Below, one piece after another: positions 8,095 to 15,733 of a stretch of DNA of 64,000 nt. Numbering within the stretch: the stretch's first letter is position 1; the number at the start of each line of letters is the position of its first letter. A program made the position numbers and the translations under genes. The notes beneath the pieces were generated by a model that worked only from the letters and a program-made list of their open reading frames with translations, had not been told where the DNA came from and did no database searches. The stretch spans positions 248,001-312,000 of the forward strand of contig JACJXZ010000013.1 in NCBI GenBank assembly GCA_020636375.1. The letters are read 5' to 3'. The stretch is from Lewinellaceae bacterium (GTDB lineage Bacteria > Bacteroidota > Bacteroidia > Chitinophagales > Saprospiraceae).

Positions 8095-8847
8095 TTAGGG
8101 TCGCCGCCGGCCCTGCAGCCTTTCCATCAATTCCCCCTTCCGCGCCTTGGCCAGCGGGACGCTGGAGTTATCCTCCATCTCTATCGCATTCCCTTCCAGC
8201 GTCCTGATCTTTTTGATGAACCGGATATTGACCAGGTGGGATTGGTGCGCCCGGAAGAACGTATCCTCCGGCAAAAGCTCCTCGTAGTATTTCAGGTTTT
8301 TGGAGGCCATGATCTTTTCCCCATTGTCGAGATGGAAGGTGGAGTAGTTGGCGCTGCCCGCCACGCGCACGATGTTGCCTATTGAAATATAATGAAGCCC
8401 TTCCAGGGTAGGCACGACGATCTTTTCCTGCCGGCCGGATTGCAGGGTGTGCAGCAGCTCGCCCAGTTGCTGTTCCAGCTTTTCCGTACGGTTCGACTGG
8501 CCGGCCTTTCCCACGGCGGCGATCAGCTGCGAGGGCTGGATGGGCTTCAGCAGGTAATCGACGGCGTGGTAGCGAAAGGCCCTGACGGCAAACGCGCTGT
8601 GGGCAGTGGTGAAGATAAGCTGAAAATCGGTTTGCTTCAGCTGGTCCAGCAACTGGAAGCCGTTCTCTTCGCCGATCTGTATGTCCAGGAAAACCACGTC
8701 GGGTGCCCATTGGAGGATCAGGGCGATGCCCTTGTCGATGGTATTGGCTTCGCCGGCGATTTGCACCTGGGGGCAGTAGATCTCCAGGAGGGTGGCGAGG
8801 CCCTGGCGGGCGTGTTGTTCGTCGTCGATGATGATGGCGCGGGGCAT
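8095..8847 (-). CDS. LytTR-family response regulator
   Basis: 250 residues. Receiver domain (residues 1-120) with acidic pocket IIIDDE, phospho-acceptor Asp in VVFLDIQIGEENGFQLL, Thr/Ser in FTTAHSAFA and the KPIQP lysine; LytTR DNA-binding domain (about 145-245) with KIVVPTLEGLHYISIGNIV, FRAHQSHLVNIRFIKKI. Acts in the cytoplasm as the output partner of the propeller histidine kinase encoded 407 bp upstream on the same strand; LytS-type kinases and LytTR regulators are a standard pair. Targets unknown. Confidence 0.95.
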   Translation of the reverse strand: MPRAIIIDDEQHARQGLATLLEIYCPQVQIAGEANTIDKGIALILQWAPDVVFLDIQIGEENGFQLLDQLKQTDFQLIFTTAHSAFAVRAFRYHAVDYLLKPIQPSQLIAAVGKAGQSNRTEKLEQQLGELLHTLQSGRQEKIVVPTLEGLHYISIGNIVRVAGSANYSTFHLDNGEKIMASKNLKYYEELLPEDTFFRAHQSHLVNIRFIKKIRTLEGNAIEMEDNSSVPLAKARKGELMERLQGRRRP

Positions 8848-9253
8848 GGTGGTTTGTTTTTTAGTTTGGTTTTTGTATAACCTGAATGTCGTTCTGCTTT
8901 TTCGTTTAGCTAATCAGCGACTGAACGAAACTTTCGTTCGCGAGCGTCTATAAGACGCGATGTGGCACAACTTGGGGTTGTGAAGAAAGCCCCCTCGGGA
9001 GGATAGCACACTGCTACCAGAGGCAGCCAGGGATTTATTAAAATTTGTTAGGATTCGTTAGGATCGCTTTCCTTGTGGTTTACGATCTTAAAAAATCTTA
9101 ATTTATCCTAAAAGATCAGTGTACTATACCTTTTTGCACAACCCCGAAAATCATGCAAGTCTGGAGACTTGCTAATTATTACGCATCGAGGCACAGCCTC
9201 TCGCGAACGTCCAGATTTATTGATTTCTTAATGGTGTTCGACTACTTACAAAT
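8848..9253. repeat. Non-coding nested foldback between response regulator and histidine kinase
   Basis: No gene. Nested inverted repeats: CGTTCGCGAG (8935-8944) with CTCGCGAACG (9200-9209), and an imperfect 18-bp pair around 8971-8988 and 9131-9148 (GGGGTTGTG / CACAACCCC). Local hairpins include GCGTCT-ATA-AGACGC near 8945 and GCAAGTC-TGGA-GACTTGC near 9155, plus TTAGGATTCGTTAGGATC direct repeats near 9050. It could be a MITE-like insertion or a structured leader controlling how much regulator is made relative to kinase. Confidence 0.55.
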
Positions 9254-12229
9254 TCAAATCCCTTCAATCCACACCCTTACTTCCGTCCCCAACACCTCCC
9301 CGTCCGCTCCCCTCAGCAGCTCCACCTGCACCGCCTCTCCATCCTGATTCCCCAGCAACTCCAGCCGCTTCTGCGTCACCGTCATGCCCACCGACTGGTG
9401 GCGGGGGCTGTGCTGGCCGTTGCCACCGGGGCGGTAGCCTACCCCATTGTCCCGGACCGTCACCGCCAGGCCGCCGTTTTCCTGCCGGAAATGGACGGTT
9501 ACTTTTCCCTTGCCCTCCTTCTTCCCCAGGCCGTGGATGACCGCATTCTCCACATAGGGCTGGATCAGCATGGGGGGAAAGGCAATCGCCTGCTGATTCA
9601 GCCCTTCCTCCACTTCCAAGCGGTACTCAAAGCGGTGCTCAAACCGCTCCTGCTCCAGGGCGAGGTAGTTGTCGAGCAGCCGCAGCTCTTCGTCCAGGGA
9701 CACTTTGCCCTGCACCGAGGCATTCAGGTTGTGGCGCACCAGCTGGGCGAAGCGCGACAGGTACTCCACCGCCCGCTTGCGGTCATTCTGCAGGATGAAG
9801 TTCTGGATGGAATTCAGGCAGTTGAAGATGAAGTGCGGGTTCATCTGCGCCTGCAGGGCCGAGCGCTCCAGCTCGGCGACCTGCTGCTGGATGGCCGCCT
9901 CCCGCTTCACCCGGGCCACCGACTGCCGCTGGTAGTAGAATATTCCGGACAGCAACAGCCCGCCGGCCAGGCAACGCGCCCACCAGGTATTCCACCAGGG
10001 CGGCAGGATGGCGAAGGCGTGGATGGCGCCGGGGCTCCAGTAGCCGTCCTGGTTCTGCGCCTGCACCTCGAAGCGGTAAGCGCCGGGCGGCAGCTGGGGG
10101 TAGTTGACGGTGAGGTTTTCGGTGTAGTGCCAGCCTGCCGTTTCATTCAGCCGGTAGCGGTAGGGAATGCGCCCGTTCTGCCGGTAGTTGATGGCCAGGA
10201 AGCGGAATTCGAGGCTGTTGTTGTCATGTTGCAACTCCTGGTTGGCCGCCAGGGGCACGTCGGCGCCATTGGCTCGGAGGTATTGTATAACGGGCGCAGG
10301 GGCTTCGGTATCCTCCTCCGGCTCATGGAATTTGACCAGCCCGCCGGCGGTACACAGCCAGACCTGCCCGGCGTAGGACTTGACTTTGTAAATTTCGTTG
10401 GAGGGCAACCCATTGGCTACAGTGAAACGGCGGACTTTCGGCCGGCCGGCGGCATCAAAAGTGACTTTGTTCAAGCCGTTCAGCGTGCCCACCCAGAGGA
10501 TGCCGTTCTCATCCACATGCACATCCTCGATCATATTGGCGGTAAGGCCGTCGTCGGTGGTGACCTGGAGGATGTCTTCGCCTTTCCAGCGTACGACGCC
10601 CCAGCCTTTGGTGCCGAAGACGAGGCCGGAATCGGGAAGTTCGTCAATGTCTTCTACCCGATTGTTGAAAGCGGGGTGGGCGATGCCGGGAGAGATGAGG
10701 CTGCTGTCTTTGAACTGGAAGAGGCCGCGGGCGTTGCCTACCCATAGGCGTTGTTGGCGGTCGGTGTGGAGGGCGAAGGTGCGTTCGCGGAGGTTGTTGC
10801 CAGTCGGGTTAAATTTTATAGAATCACCTTGAATATCTATTACCCAAAAACCAGAGTAGTTGCAACCAAGCAATTCTCCAAAAGAATTGATGTGCAATTT
10901 TTCAAGTTTGGATGAATAGATCTTTACTATTTCACCTATGGCGTTCCTGCCTTCGACGAAACGCCACCTCCCATTCTTCCAGTAAACCGCGTTGCTCCAT
11001 AAAGCATTGGCTTCGGGATGGTAAAGCAGTTCGTGATTGTTATATTCATTCGGATTGACCATTAAGTTTGTAATCTGTCCTTTTTCCAGGCTGACCTGAA
11101 AAATATCACCATTTCCGCAACCTGCAAATAGCTCTTCATTGTTTTTGAATGCTACGGCATTTACGAGGTCTTCTGAAAAACCGAAGCGGGAGTCATAGGT
11201 CAATAACTCGAAATCATGGCAATAAAAAACACCTTCCTCCAACGTGGTTACCCACAGGCTGCCTTTTAGGCCTCGATAAATATTGCTGATAGATAGACCG
11301 TCCAGGAAAAGGTCATATTCTCCATTTCGTAAAGCATCCAGATCACGATATCGCCTCAGCCCTTTCCCAAAGAGCAGGCAAAACCATATTGCCTGGGATG
11401 CGTCTTCAATAATTTCAGCCGTTTGTCCGGAAAAGGGTACAGCCCACAATAGTTCCCCCTCTTTCAGGCAAAACAACTGGCGACCCAAAACCACCAGGTA
11501 ATGCCCGCCAGAAAGCTTCTGAACGTCCCAAGCCGTTCCAGGGTATCCAATATTATGAGGTAGCTCCATGCGAATCTTCCCTTTAGGTAAAGCGAATTCT
11601 ACTTGTACAAGGCGGTGTTTATTTTCATAATCCAGCCAACCTCCAAAATCCTTTTCATTAAACCTCCCTATAAAGGTTCGCAGGAACCTGGTGGTCCCAT
11701 TTATATCTACAGCCAATCTGGAGAGAGGCCGTGTGCTGGTAATAAGGCTATCTCTTCCCTGGGCATCTATCTGCAATATTCCCAAACTTACCAGTTCGAA
11801 ATAAGCCGTTTCATCTTGGTTCAGATATTTCAGTTTAGCCGTATTGAATTGCTTTTGATGCCGCTGCACCAAGTGATTATATCGATACGGCACGATCGTA
11901 TCCCCCTCCAAAATAAACGCCTCCCCCGTCATCGTCCCGAACCAGATACGCCCTTTGGCGTCCTCGTGAATGTTGAACACCACATTGCTGGTAAGGCCGT
12001 CCCGGGCGTCGTAGGTGCGGAAGGTGTAGCCGTCGAAGCGGGCTGCGCCGTTGTCGGTGCCGAACCATAGATAGCTGCGGCTGTCCTGGAAGGCGCAATA
12101 CACCTCGGGGCTGGGCAGGCCGTGCTGGGTGGAGTAGTTTCGGAAGTGGGGCTGGGGGTTGTTTTGGGAGAAGAGGGAGATGGGGAAGAGGATGAGGAGG
12201 AGTAATATTTTGGTAGGAAGGTGGCTCAT
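9254..12229 (-). CDS. Two-component sensor histidine kinase with extracellular beta-propeller (Reg_prop/Y_Y_Y) and LytS-type kinase
   Basis: 991 residues. Signal peptide MSHLPTKILLLLILFPISLF; periplasmic two-component-regulator propeller repeats, e.g. GLPSPEVYCAFQDSRSYLWF, GLTSNVVFNIHEDAKGRIWF, GLTANMIEDVHVDENGILWV, GLPSNEIYKVKSYAGQVWL; Y_Y_Y domain around 660-740 (YRLNETAGWHYTENLTVNYP); membrane segment near 755-775 (WARCLAGGLLLSGIFYY); then His_kinase with phospho-acceptor His in LQAQMNPHFIFNCLNSIQN and HATPase motifs YVENAVIHGL and VRDNGVGY. It senses an unknown, perhaps glycan-like, ligand and phosphorylates the LytTR regulator. The middle of the propeller (about 10.8-11.9 kb) is visibly AT-richer than both ends. 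Confidence 0.93.
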   Translation of the reverse strand: MSHLPTKILLLLILFPISLFSQNNPQPHFRNYSTQHGLPSPEVYCAFQDSRSYLWFGTDNGAARFDGYTFRTYDARDGLTSNVVFNIHEDAKGRIWFGTMTGEAFILEGDTIVPYRYNHLVQRHQKQFNTAKLKYLNQDETAYFELVSLGILQIDAQGRDSLITSTRPLSRLAVDINGTTRFLRTFIGRFNEKDFGGWLDYENKHRLVQVEFALPKGKIRMELPHNIGYPGTAWDVQKLSGGHYLVVLGRQLFCLKEGELLWAVPFSGQTAEIIEDASQAIWFCLLFGKGLRRYRDLDALRNGEYDLFLDGLSISNIYRGLKGSLWVTTLEEGVFYCHDFELLTYDSRFGFSEDLVNAVAFKNNEELFAGCGNGDIFQVSLEKGQITNLMVNPNEYNNHELLYHPEANALWSNAVYWKNGRWRFVEGRNAIGEIVKIYSSKLEKLHINSFGELLGCNYSGFWVIDIQGDSIKFNPTGNNLRERTFALHTDRQQRLWVGNARGLFQFKDSSLISPGIAHPAFNNRVEDIDELPDSGLVFGTKGWGVVRWKGEDILQVTTDDGLTANMIEDVHVDENGILWVGTLNGLNKVTFDAAGRPKVRRFTVANGLPSNEIYKVKSYAGQVWLCTAGGLVKFHEPEEDTEAPAPVIQYLRANGADVPLAANQELQHDNNSLEFRFLAINYRQNGRIPYRYRLNETAGWHYTENLTVNYPQLPPGAYRFEVQAQNQDGYWSPGAIHAFAILPPWWNTWWARCLAGGLLLSGIFYYQRQSVARVKREAAIQQQVAELERSALQAQMNPHFIFNCLNSIQNFILQNDRKRAVEYLSRFAQLVRHNLNASVQGKVSLDEELRLLDNYLALEQERFEHRFEYRLEVEEGLNQQAIAFPPMLIQPYVENAVIHGLGKKEGKGKVTVHFRQENGGLAVTVRDNGVGYRPGGNGQHSPRHQSVGMTVTQKRLELLGNQDGEAVQVELLRGADGEVLGTEVRVWIEGI

Positions 12230-12258
12230 GGGTGTTTGTTTAACAAATCAATTTCGGC

Positions 12259-12308
12259 CGAAAATGCTTGGTTTTGCCCCAGCCCTGAAGGGAGACCAAG
12301 CATTTTCG
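12259..12308. repeat. Hairpin with conserved loop, copy 1
   Basis: Stem CGAAAATGCTTGG (12259-12271) and CCAAGCATTTTCG (12296-12308); loop 12272-12295 is 24 nt. The same 24-nt loop appears in reverse orientation at 12395-12418, inside a stem of different sequence. Non-coding stretch between the kinase start and the antitoxin-like gene. Confidence 0.85.
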
Positions 12309-12378
12309 ACCTTGAGTTTTTTGTTTCAAGGTAGAGTTTTAGCAATGTTCAACCTCTTTTTTCTACAGGAATAACAGA

Positions 12379-12434
12379 GCTTGTTTTTTCACTTTCTCCC
12401 TTCAGGGCTGGGGCAAAAAAGTGAAAAAACAAGC
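12379..12434. repeat. Hairpin with conserved loop, copy 2 (inverted)
   Basis: Stem GCTTGTTTTTTCACTT (12379-12394) and AAGTGAAAAAACAAGC (12419-12434), a perfect 16-bp inverted repeat unrelated to the stem of copy 1; loop 12395-12418 is the exact reverse complement of the loop at 12272-12295. Confidence 0.85.
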
Positions 12435-12483
12435 GGCTTCAGAGTCATAACCCCTCATTGCTATCTGACAGTGGAGTATACAA

Positions 12484-12532
12484 CTTAGGCGCTAATGCCC
12501 GCCGCAGCCCTGGGGCTAAATTAGCGCCTAAG
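12484..12532. repeat. Third hairpin with unrelated stem
   Basis: Perfect 13-bp stem CTTAGGCGCTAAT (12484-12496) and ATTAGCGCCTAAG (12520-12532). The 23-nt loop (12497-12519) shares the CAGCCCTG centre with the other two loops. The stretch 12241-12617 holds only these elements. Confidence 0.8.
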
Positions 12533-12617
12533 GCTAATTGCCTCTTTTTCTGTAAAGTATACGGGAAAGAGGCGGGGAAGGTTGCTTCTTTAGGGAGCAA
12601 ACCCCCAAACTTCATTG

Positions 12618-12704
12618 TTATACCCAAACAATATCCAGATAGGTTCCATCCAGGTGTTGGAAATCCTGGTCTGTTGTAACCAGCCAAAGATAATCTATGA
12701 AAGT
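12618..12704 (-). pseudogene. C-terminal remnant of a PIN-domain (VapC-type) toxin
   Basis: On the minus strand, directly after the antitoxin-like gene, a short frame ends ...LWLVTTDQDFQHLDGTYLDI-VWV and stops at 12618-12620. This matches the last strand-helix of PIN-domain toxins (T-T-D-x-D-F-x-H-L), including the last acidic residue region. The rest of the toxin (about 100 residues with the catalytic Asp/Glu residues) is missing, so an internal deletion has joined the antitoxin end to the toxin tail. Confidence 0.55.
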
Positions 12705-12964
12705 TATTTTGTGAGGAGTTTGACAAGCCCATCAGCAGAGGGCTCATTCTCAAAGAGTTTTTGGAGAGGCGCCAATTGGTTAGAATCAAGCTTAAATTCA
12801 TCCAGGTTGAAGGGCTGGTCAAATCCTTCAATGACTAACTCAGAAGGTTCAGTTTTAAACTCCTTTAACCACTCTTCAATAAGCTGTAGTTTTATCTCCC
12901 GGGGCAATTGCCTTGCCAGGTTTACAACCTGCCTGGTGGATACTTTTAAATCTATGGATGCCAT
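12704..12964 (-). CDS. Antitoxin-like small protein, orphaned
   Basis: 86 residues beginning MASIDLKVSTRQVVNLARQL, with a helix ending in PREIKLQLIEEWLKEF. This layout (short strand, then LARQLP-type helix) is that of small antitoxins paired with PIN toxins. The frame is open further upstream, but the ATG at 12964 gives the natural N-terminus. The toxin that should follow survives only as a tail at 12618-12704. Right beside its start lies the broken end of a Fic gene. If expressed it would be an orphan antitoxin. Confidence 0.6.
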   Translation of the reverse strand: MASIDLKVSTRQVVNLARQLPREIKLQLIEEWLKEFKTEPSELVIEGFDQPFNLDEFKLDSNQLAPLQKLFENEPSADGLVKLLTK

Positions 12965-12979
12965 ATTTGAGGCCGGCAA

Positions 12980-13462
12980 GTGGATAAAACAGGGCTGCTC
13001 ATTACGCTTTACCTGGTGAGCAAAAAGCTGCTGTTTCGCCCTTCGCTCTATCTTTCCGCCTTTTTCGAGGCAAACAGGCCGTTGTATTACGACAACCTTA
13101 CCCGCGTGCGTACAAAAAACGACCTTACACAATGGCTGAAGTTTTTCCTGGTTGGGGCAATACAAACGGCGGGGTCTTCGGTCGCCACTTTCCGACAGAT
13201 CACAACGCTGAAACAGCGGCTGGAAACAAGGATCGCCGGCCTGGGCAGAAAGCAAAGCAATGCTGAAAAACTATTGTATCACTTGTTCTCACAACCTGTC
13301 GTAACCGCTCAGGATGTGGAAGCCGTTCTTCAGAGCTCGGCGCCCACCGCCCATGCTATCCTCAAGGATTTTTCGGCCCTGGGCATTTTACAGGAAAGAA
13401 CCGGCTACCAACGCAACCGGGTGTTCAGTTTTCAGGAGTATATTGCTTTGTTTGAAGAGTAG
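12980..13462 (+). pseudogene. Fic-family protein, C-terminal fragment
   Basis: The frame encodes LLITLYLVSKKLLFRPSLYL followed by SAFFEANRPLYYDNLTRVRT and DLTQWLKFFLVGAIQTA, then a winged-helix-like end (LLYHLFSQPVVTAQDVEAVL). In intact Fic proteins these follow immediately after the catalytic HPFxxGNGRxGR loop. Here everything up to and including that loop is missing; homology begins at about 12995. The apparent GTG start at 12980 is therefore a junction. AMPylation activity is impossible without the loop; the fragment is probably not functional. Confidence 0.75.
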
Positions 13463-13471
13463 CCCTTTCCG

Positions 13472-13589
13472 AATTTCCAGGCTACCTGTCTAACATTGGC
13501 CACTCCATGCCTTCCGCACACGCTCGGCCTCGACTCCGCTCGGCTTTCCCCTTTCTGCTGGCCAATGTTAGACAGGTAGTCAATTTCCA
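13472..13589. mobile_element. Palindromic element with 21-bp perfect inverted repeats and 8-bp flanking direct repeats
   Basis: CTACCTGTCTAACATTGGCC+A at 13482-13502 is the exact inverse of 13559-13579; the 56-nt centre is GC-rich. AATTTCCA flanks it on both sides (13472-13479 and 13582-13589), consistent with a target duplication. It lies between the Fic fragment and the next palindromic element. Confidence 0.7.
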
Positions 13590-13735
13590 CCCAAACCGCC
13601 TGGATTTTTACTGAACCCGCCCGGATTTACATTGAGGCTGCACGGGCATGATGATGTTCTTATCTTGAGCTTGAGATCGCTAATACTGCATTCCAATCTT
13701 CTTGCTTACATCTTCGATAAACGCTGCCGGGTTAA

Positions 13736-13845
13736 CCATACCGGAGGTAGTGGGTTAAATCCGTTGAAGTTTCAGCCGCAAATGGAGAGCGGGCCTCCAG
13801 GCCCGCTGGATAGATCAACGGATTTAACCCCCCACCCATACCGGA
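13736..13845. mobile_element. About 90-bp palindromic MITE, copy 1, with 10-bp direct repeats
   Basis: The element 13746-13835 has arms GGGTTAAATCCGTTGA (13752-13767) and TCAACGGATTTAACCC (13815-13830) and an inner hairpin AGCGGGCCTCCAGGCCCGCT. CCATACCGGA flanks it at 13736-13745 and 13836-13845. A second, diverged copy with different flanks is at 60113-60221, so the unit is mobile. Confidence 0.8.
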
Positions 13846-14023
13846 AACTAAACGAAAACCCGGCAGGTTGAGAAATGCTTCTTTCCATATTCAATAACTT
13901 TTTTAAAAACCTAATTCCATGAATTTACTACGACCCACTTCCGTTTCTGGTTTTTTGCCCACTTTATTTTTTTCAGGTAGACGTTGCTCAATTGAAAATT
14001 TCATAAACCTTAAATCCTTTGAC

Positions 14024-15511
14024 ATGAAAAAATTAAGTCAATCAGCATTATTGATATTGTTTGGGTTGTTAGCCTTACCATCCTTTTCGCAAACTGATAA
14101 CTGCCTTGATTTTGATGGATTAAACGATTATGTGTACATCGGAGATGTTAATGACCTTGGCACATCAGATTTTACCATTGAAGCCTGGATTTATATAGAA
14201 AATGCTGATCCTGTAGGTAACGGAAATAAAATAATCAATAAAGGATTAACATCTGTCGGTACTCCAACGAATGCAGGGTATGCGCTCCGAGCGAATAAGA
14301 CAACCCCTGATGAATTAGAATTTCATATTGGCCATTCGGACGGAAGCGTTGTCAGAGCTCGATACTATGGCATTTCGACTAATACGTGGTATCATGTCGC
14401 AGGCGTCAGATCAGATAAAAACCTCTATTTATATTTAAATGGCGAACTTGTTGCCACGAATACAACACCAATCGTTTTTAATGTTGACACAAACATTCCT
14501 CTGGTAATTGGAGCCATTCACAAAGGGGGATTAAGCTCTATAAATGAATTTATGAATGGTAAAATTGACGAAGTAAGAATCTGGAACAGGGCTTTATGTG
14601 CCGAAGAGATTGGGTTGTATAGCAGTTGTGCCATTACTACGCCAAAGCCTAACTTGATTGCCGTTTACAACTTCAATCAAAATAGTGGACTGACAGCTAC
14701 AGATGCAAGTGGGAACAATAACAACGGCACTTTAACGAATGGTCCGGTATGGAAAAGCTCGCCGGTCGCTCCGGATAACTGTGATGATATCCTTGACGAA
14801 GGCTTTGATTTAGATAATGACGGCATCACCTATTGCCTCGACAACTGCCCCACCACCCCCAACCCCACCCAATCCGACCTCGACCTCGACGGCCTGGGCG
14901 ATGCCTGCGACGCCAGCACCTCCATCTACGTCGTTGTCGATATCCTGAGTACCTACATAGGGAATCTGGACCTTGTTTCCGGAATCGAAAAAGCCCTTAT
15001 CACCCGGCTCCAAACGGCGGCCTCCAAATTGTGCAGAGGCATCGACCCCGCCGTGGTGATCGGTCAACTGAACAGAATCATCCAGTACATCCAGTACCAT
15101 AGCGGCAACCAGATCCCGGAAGCGGACGCTGCGTACCTCATCGCCCAGATCCAGGCTCTGATCGACGCCATTCAGGCCGGTACGGTGAAGTGCGAAACGG
15201 AAGAGGTGCCCACGCCCTCATCCGGTATCTTTACCCGAACAGTAAGTACGGAAAACCCAGGCTTCGAACTGTACCCCAACCCCACTACCGGCACCCTCAC
15301 CCTCTATCTGCCCGCCTCCTTGGAGCAGGAGGTATCCATCGCCATCTACGATGCTTTCGGCCGGCAGGTGTTCTCCCTGCCCGCACAGGCATTGCAGAAC
15401 CCGTCCCTCCGCATCAACCTCGCGGAGCAGCCTCTGCCCAACGGCGTCTATTTCCTTTCAGTAAGGACGGGAGAAGAGCGGCAGGTGAAGCAGTTTGTGC
15501 TGGCGCGGTGA
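14024..15511 (+). CDS. Secreted LamG-domain protein with thrombospondin-type-3 repeat and T9SS sorting domain
   Basis: 495 residues. Signal peptide MKKLSQSALLILFGLLALPS; concanavalin-A/LamG-like domain about residues 25-215 (CLDFDGLNDYVYIGD, FTIEAWIYIE, GKIDEVRIWNRALCAEEIG); a calcium-binding type-3 repeat near 265-295 (DLDNDGITYCLDNCP, DLDLDGLGDACD); a linker, then T9SS type A domain from GFELYPNPTTGTLTL to the end. Exported across the outer membrane, perhaps surface-bound and carbohydrate- or protein-binding. The frame is open from 13919 but the signal peptide fixes ATG 14024. The LamG half (to about 14.81 kb) is AT-rich, while the rest is GC-rich, suggesting a recombined domain. Followed by two hairpins. 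Confidence 0.88.
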   Translation: MKKLSQSALLILFGLLALPSFSQTDNCLDFDGLNDYVYIGDVNDLGTSDFTIEAWIYIENADPVGNGNKIINKGLTSVGTPTNAGYALRANKTTPDELEFHIGHSDGSVVRARYYGISTNTWYHVAGVRSDKNLYLYLNGELVATNTTPIVFNVDTNIPLVIGAIHKGGLSSINEFMNGKIDEVRIWNRALCAEEIGLYSSCAITTPKPNLIAVYNFNQNSGLTATDASGNNNNGTLTNGPVWKSSPVAPDNCDDILDEGFDLDNDGITYCLDNCPTTPNPTQSDLDLDGLGDACDASTSIYVVVDILSTYIGNLDLVSGIEKALITRLQTAASKLCRGIDPAVVIGQLNRIIQYIQYHSGNQIPEADAAYLIAQIQALIDAIQAGTVKCETEEVPTPSSGIFTRTVSTENPGFELYPNPTTGTLTLYLPASLEQEVSIAIYDAFGRQVFSLPAQALQNPSLRINLAEQPLPNGVYFLSVRTGEERQVKQFVLAR

Positions 15512-15519
15512 GTGCCACA

Positions 15520-15548
15520 TTAAGTGCCAATTTACCATTGGCGCTTAA
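15520..15548. repeat. 12-bp stem hairpin after the LamG gene
   Basis: TTAAGTGCCAAT (15520-15531), loop TTACC, ATTGGCGCTTAA (15537-15548), one G-T pair. It may aid termination but lacks a proper T-run. Confidence 0.6.
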
Positions 15549-15588
15549 TTTCTCAGGCTGAAGTAAGACAATAACCGAAATCCATGAA

Positions 15589-15622
15589 GAAGGCTGGGAT
15601 GGAATGTCCCGGCCTTCTTTTT
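15589..15622 (+). terminator. Rho-independent terminator
   Basis: GAAGGCTGGGA (15589-15599) pairs with TCCCGGCCTTC (15607-15617) and is followed by TTTTT. Ends transcription of the LamG gene. Confidence 0.85.
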
Positions 15623-15718
15623 CATTTCGTTAAGCCATTGAGGTGAAAAAGGCCGCTTTTTTGGTGAGGCTTCGTTCTTTTTCTTTGAAAATTTAAATCT
15701 TGACTTTAACTTTTCAAA

Positions 15719-15733
15719 GTTGCATATTGCAAC
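15719..15733. promoter_or_regulatory. Inverted repeat abutting the start of the DUF4143 ATPase gene
   Basis: GTTGCA-TAT-TGCAAC ends exactly at the base before ATG 15734. It could be an autoregulatory operator or a translation-blocking hairpin; only its position supports this. Confidence 0.35.
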
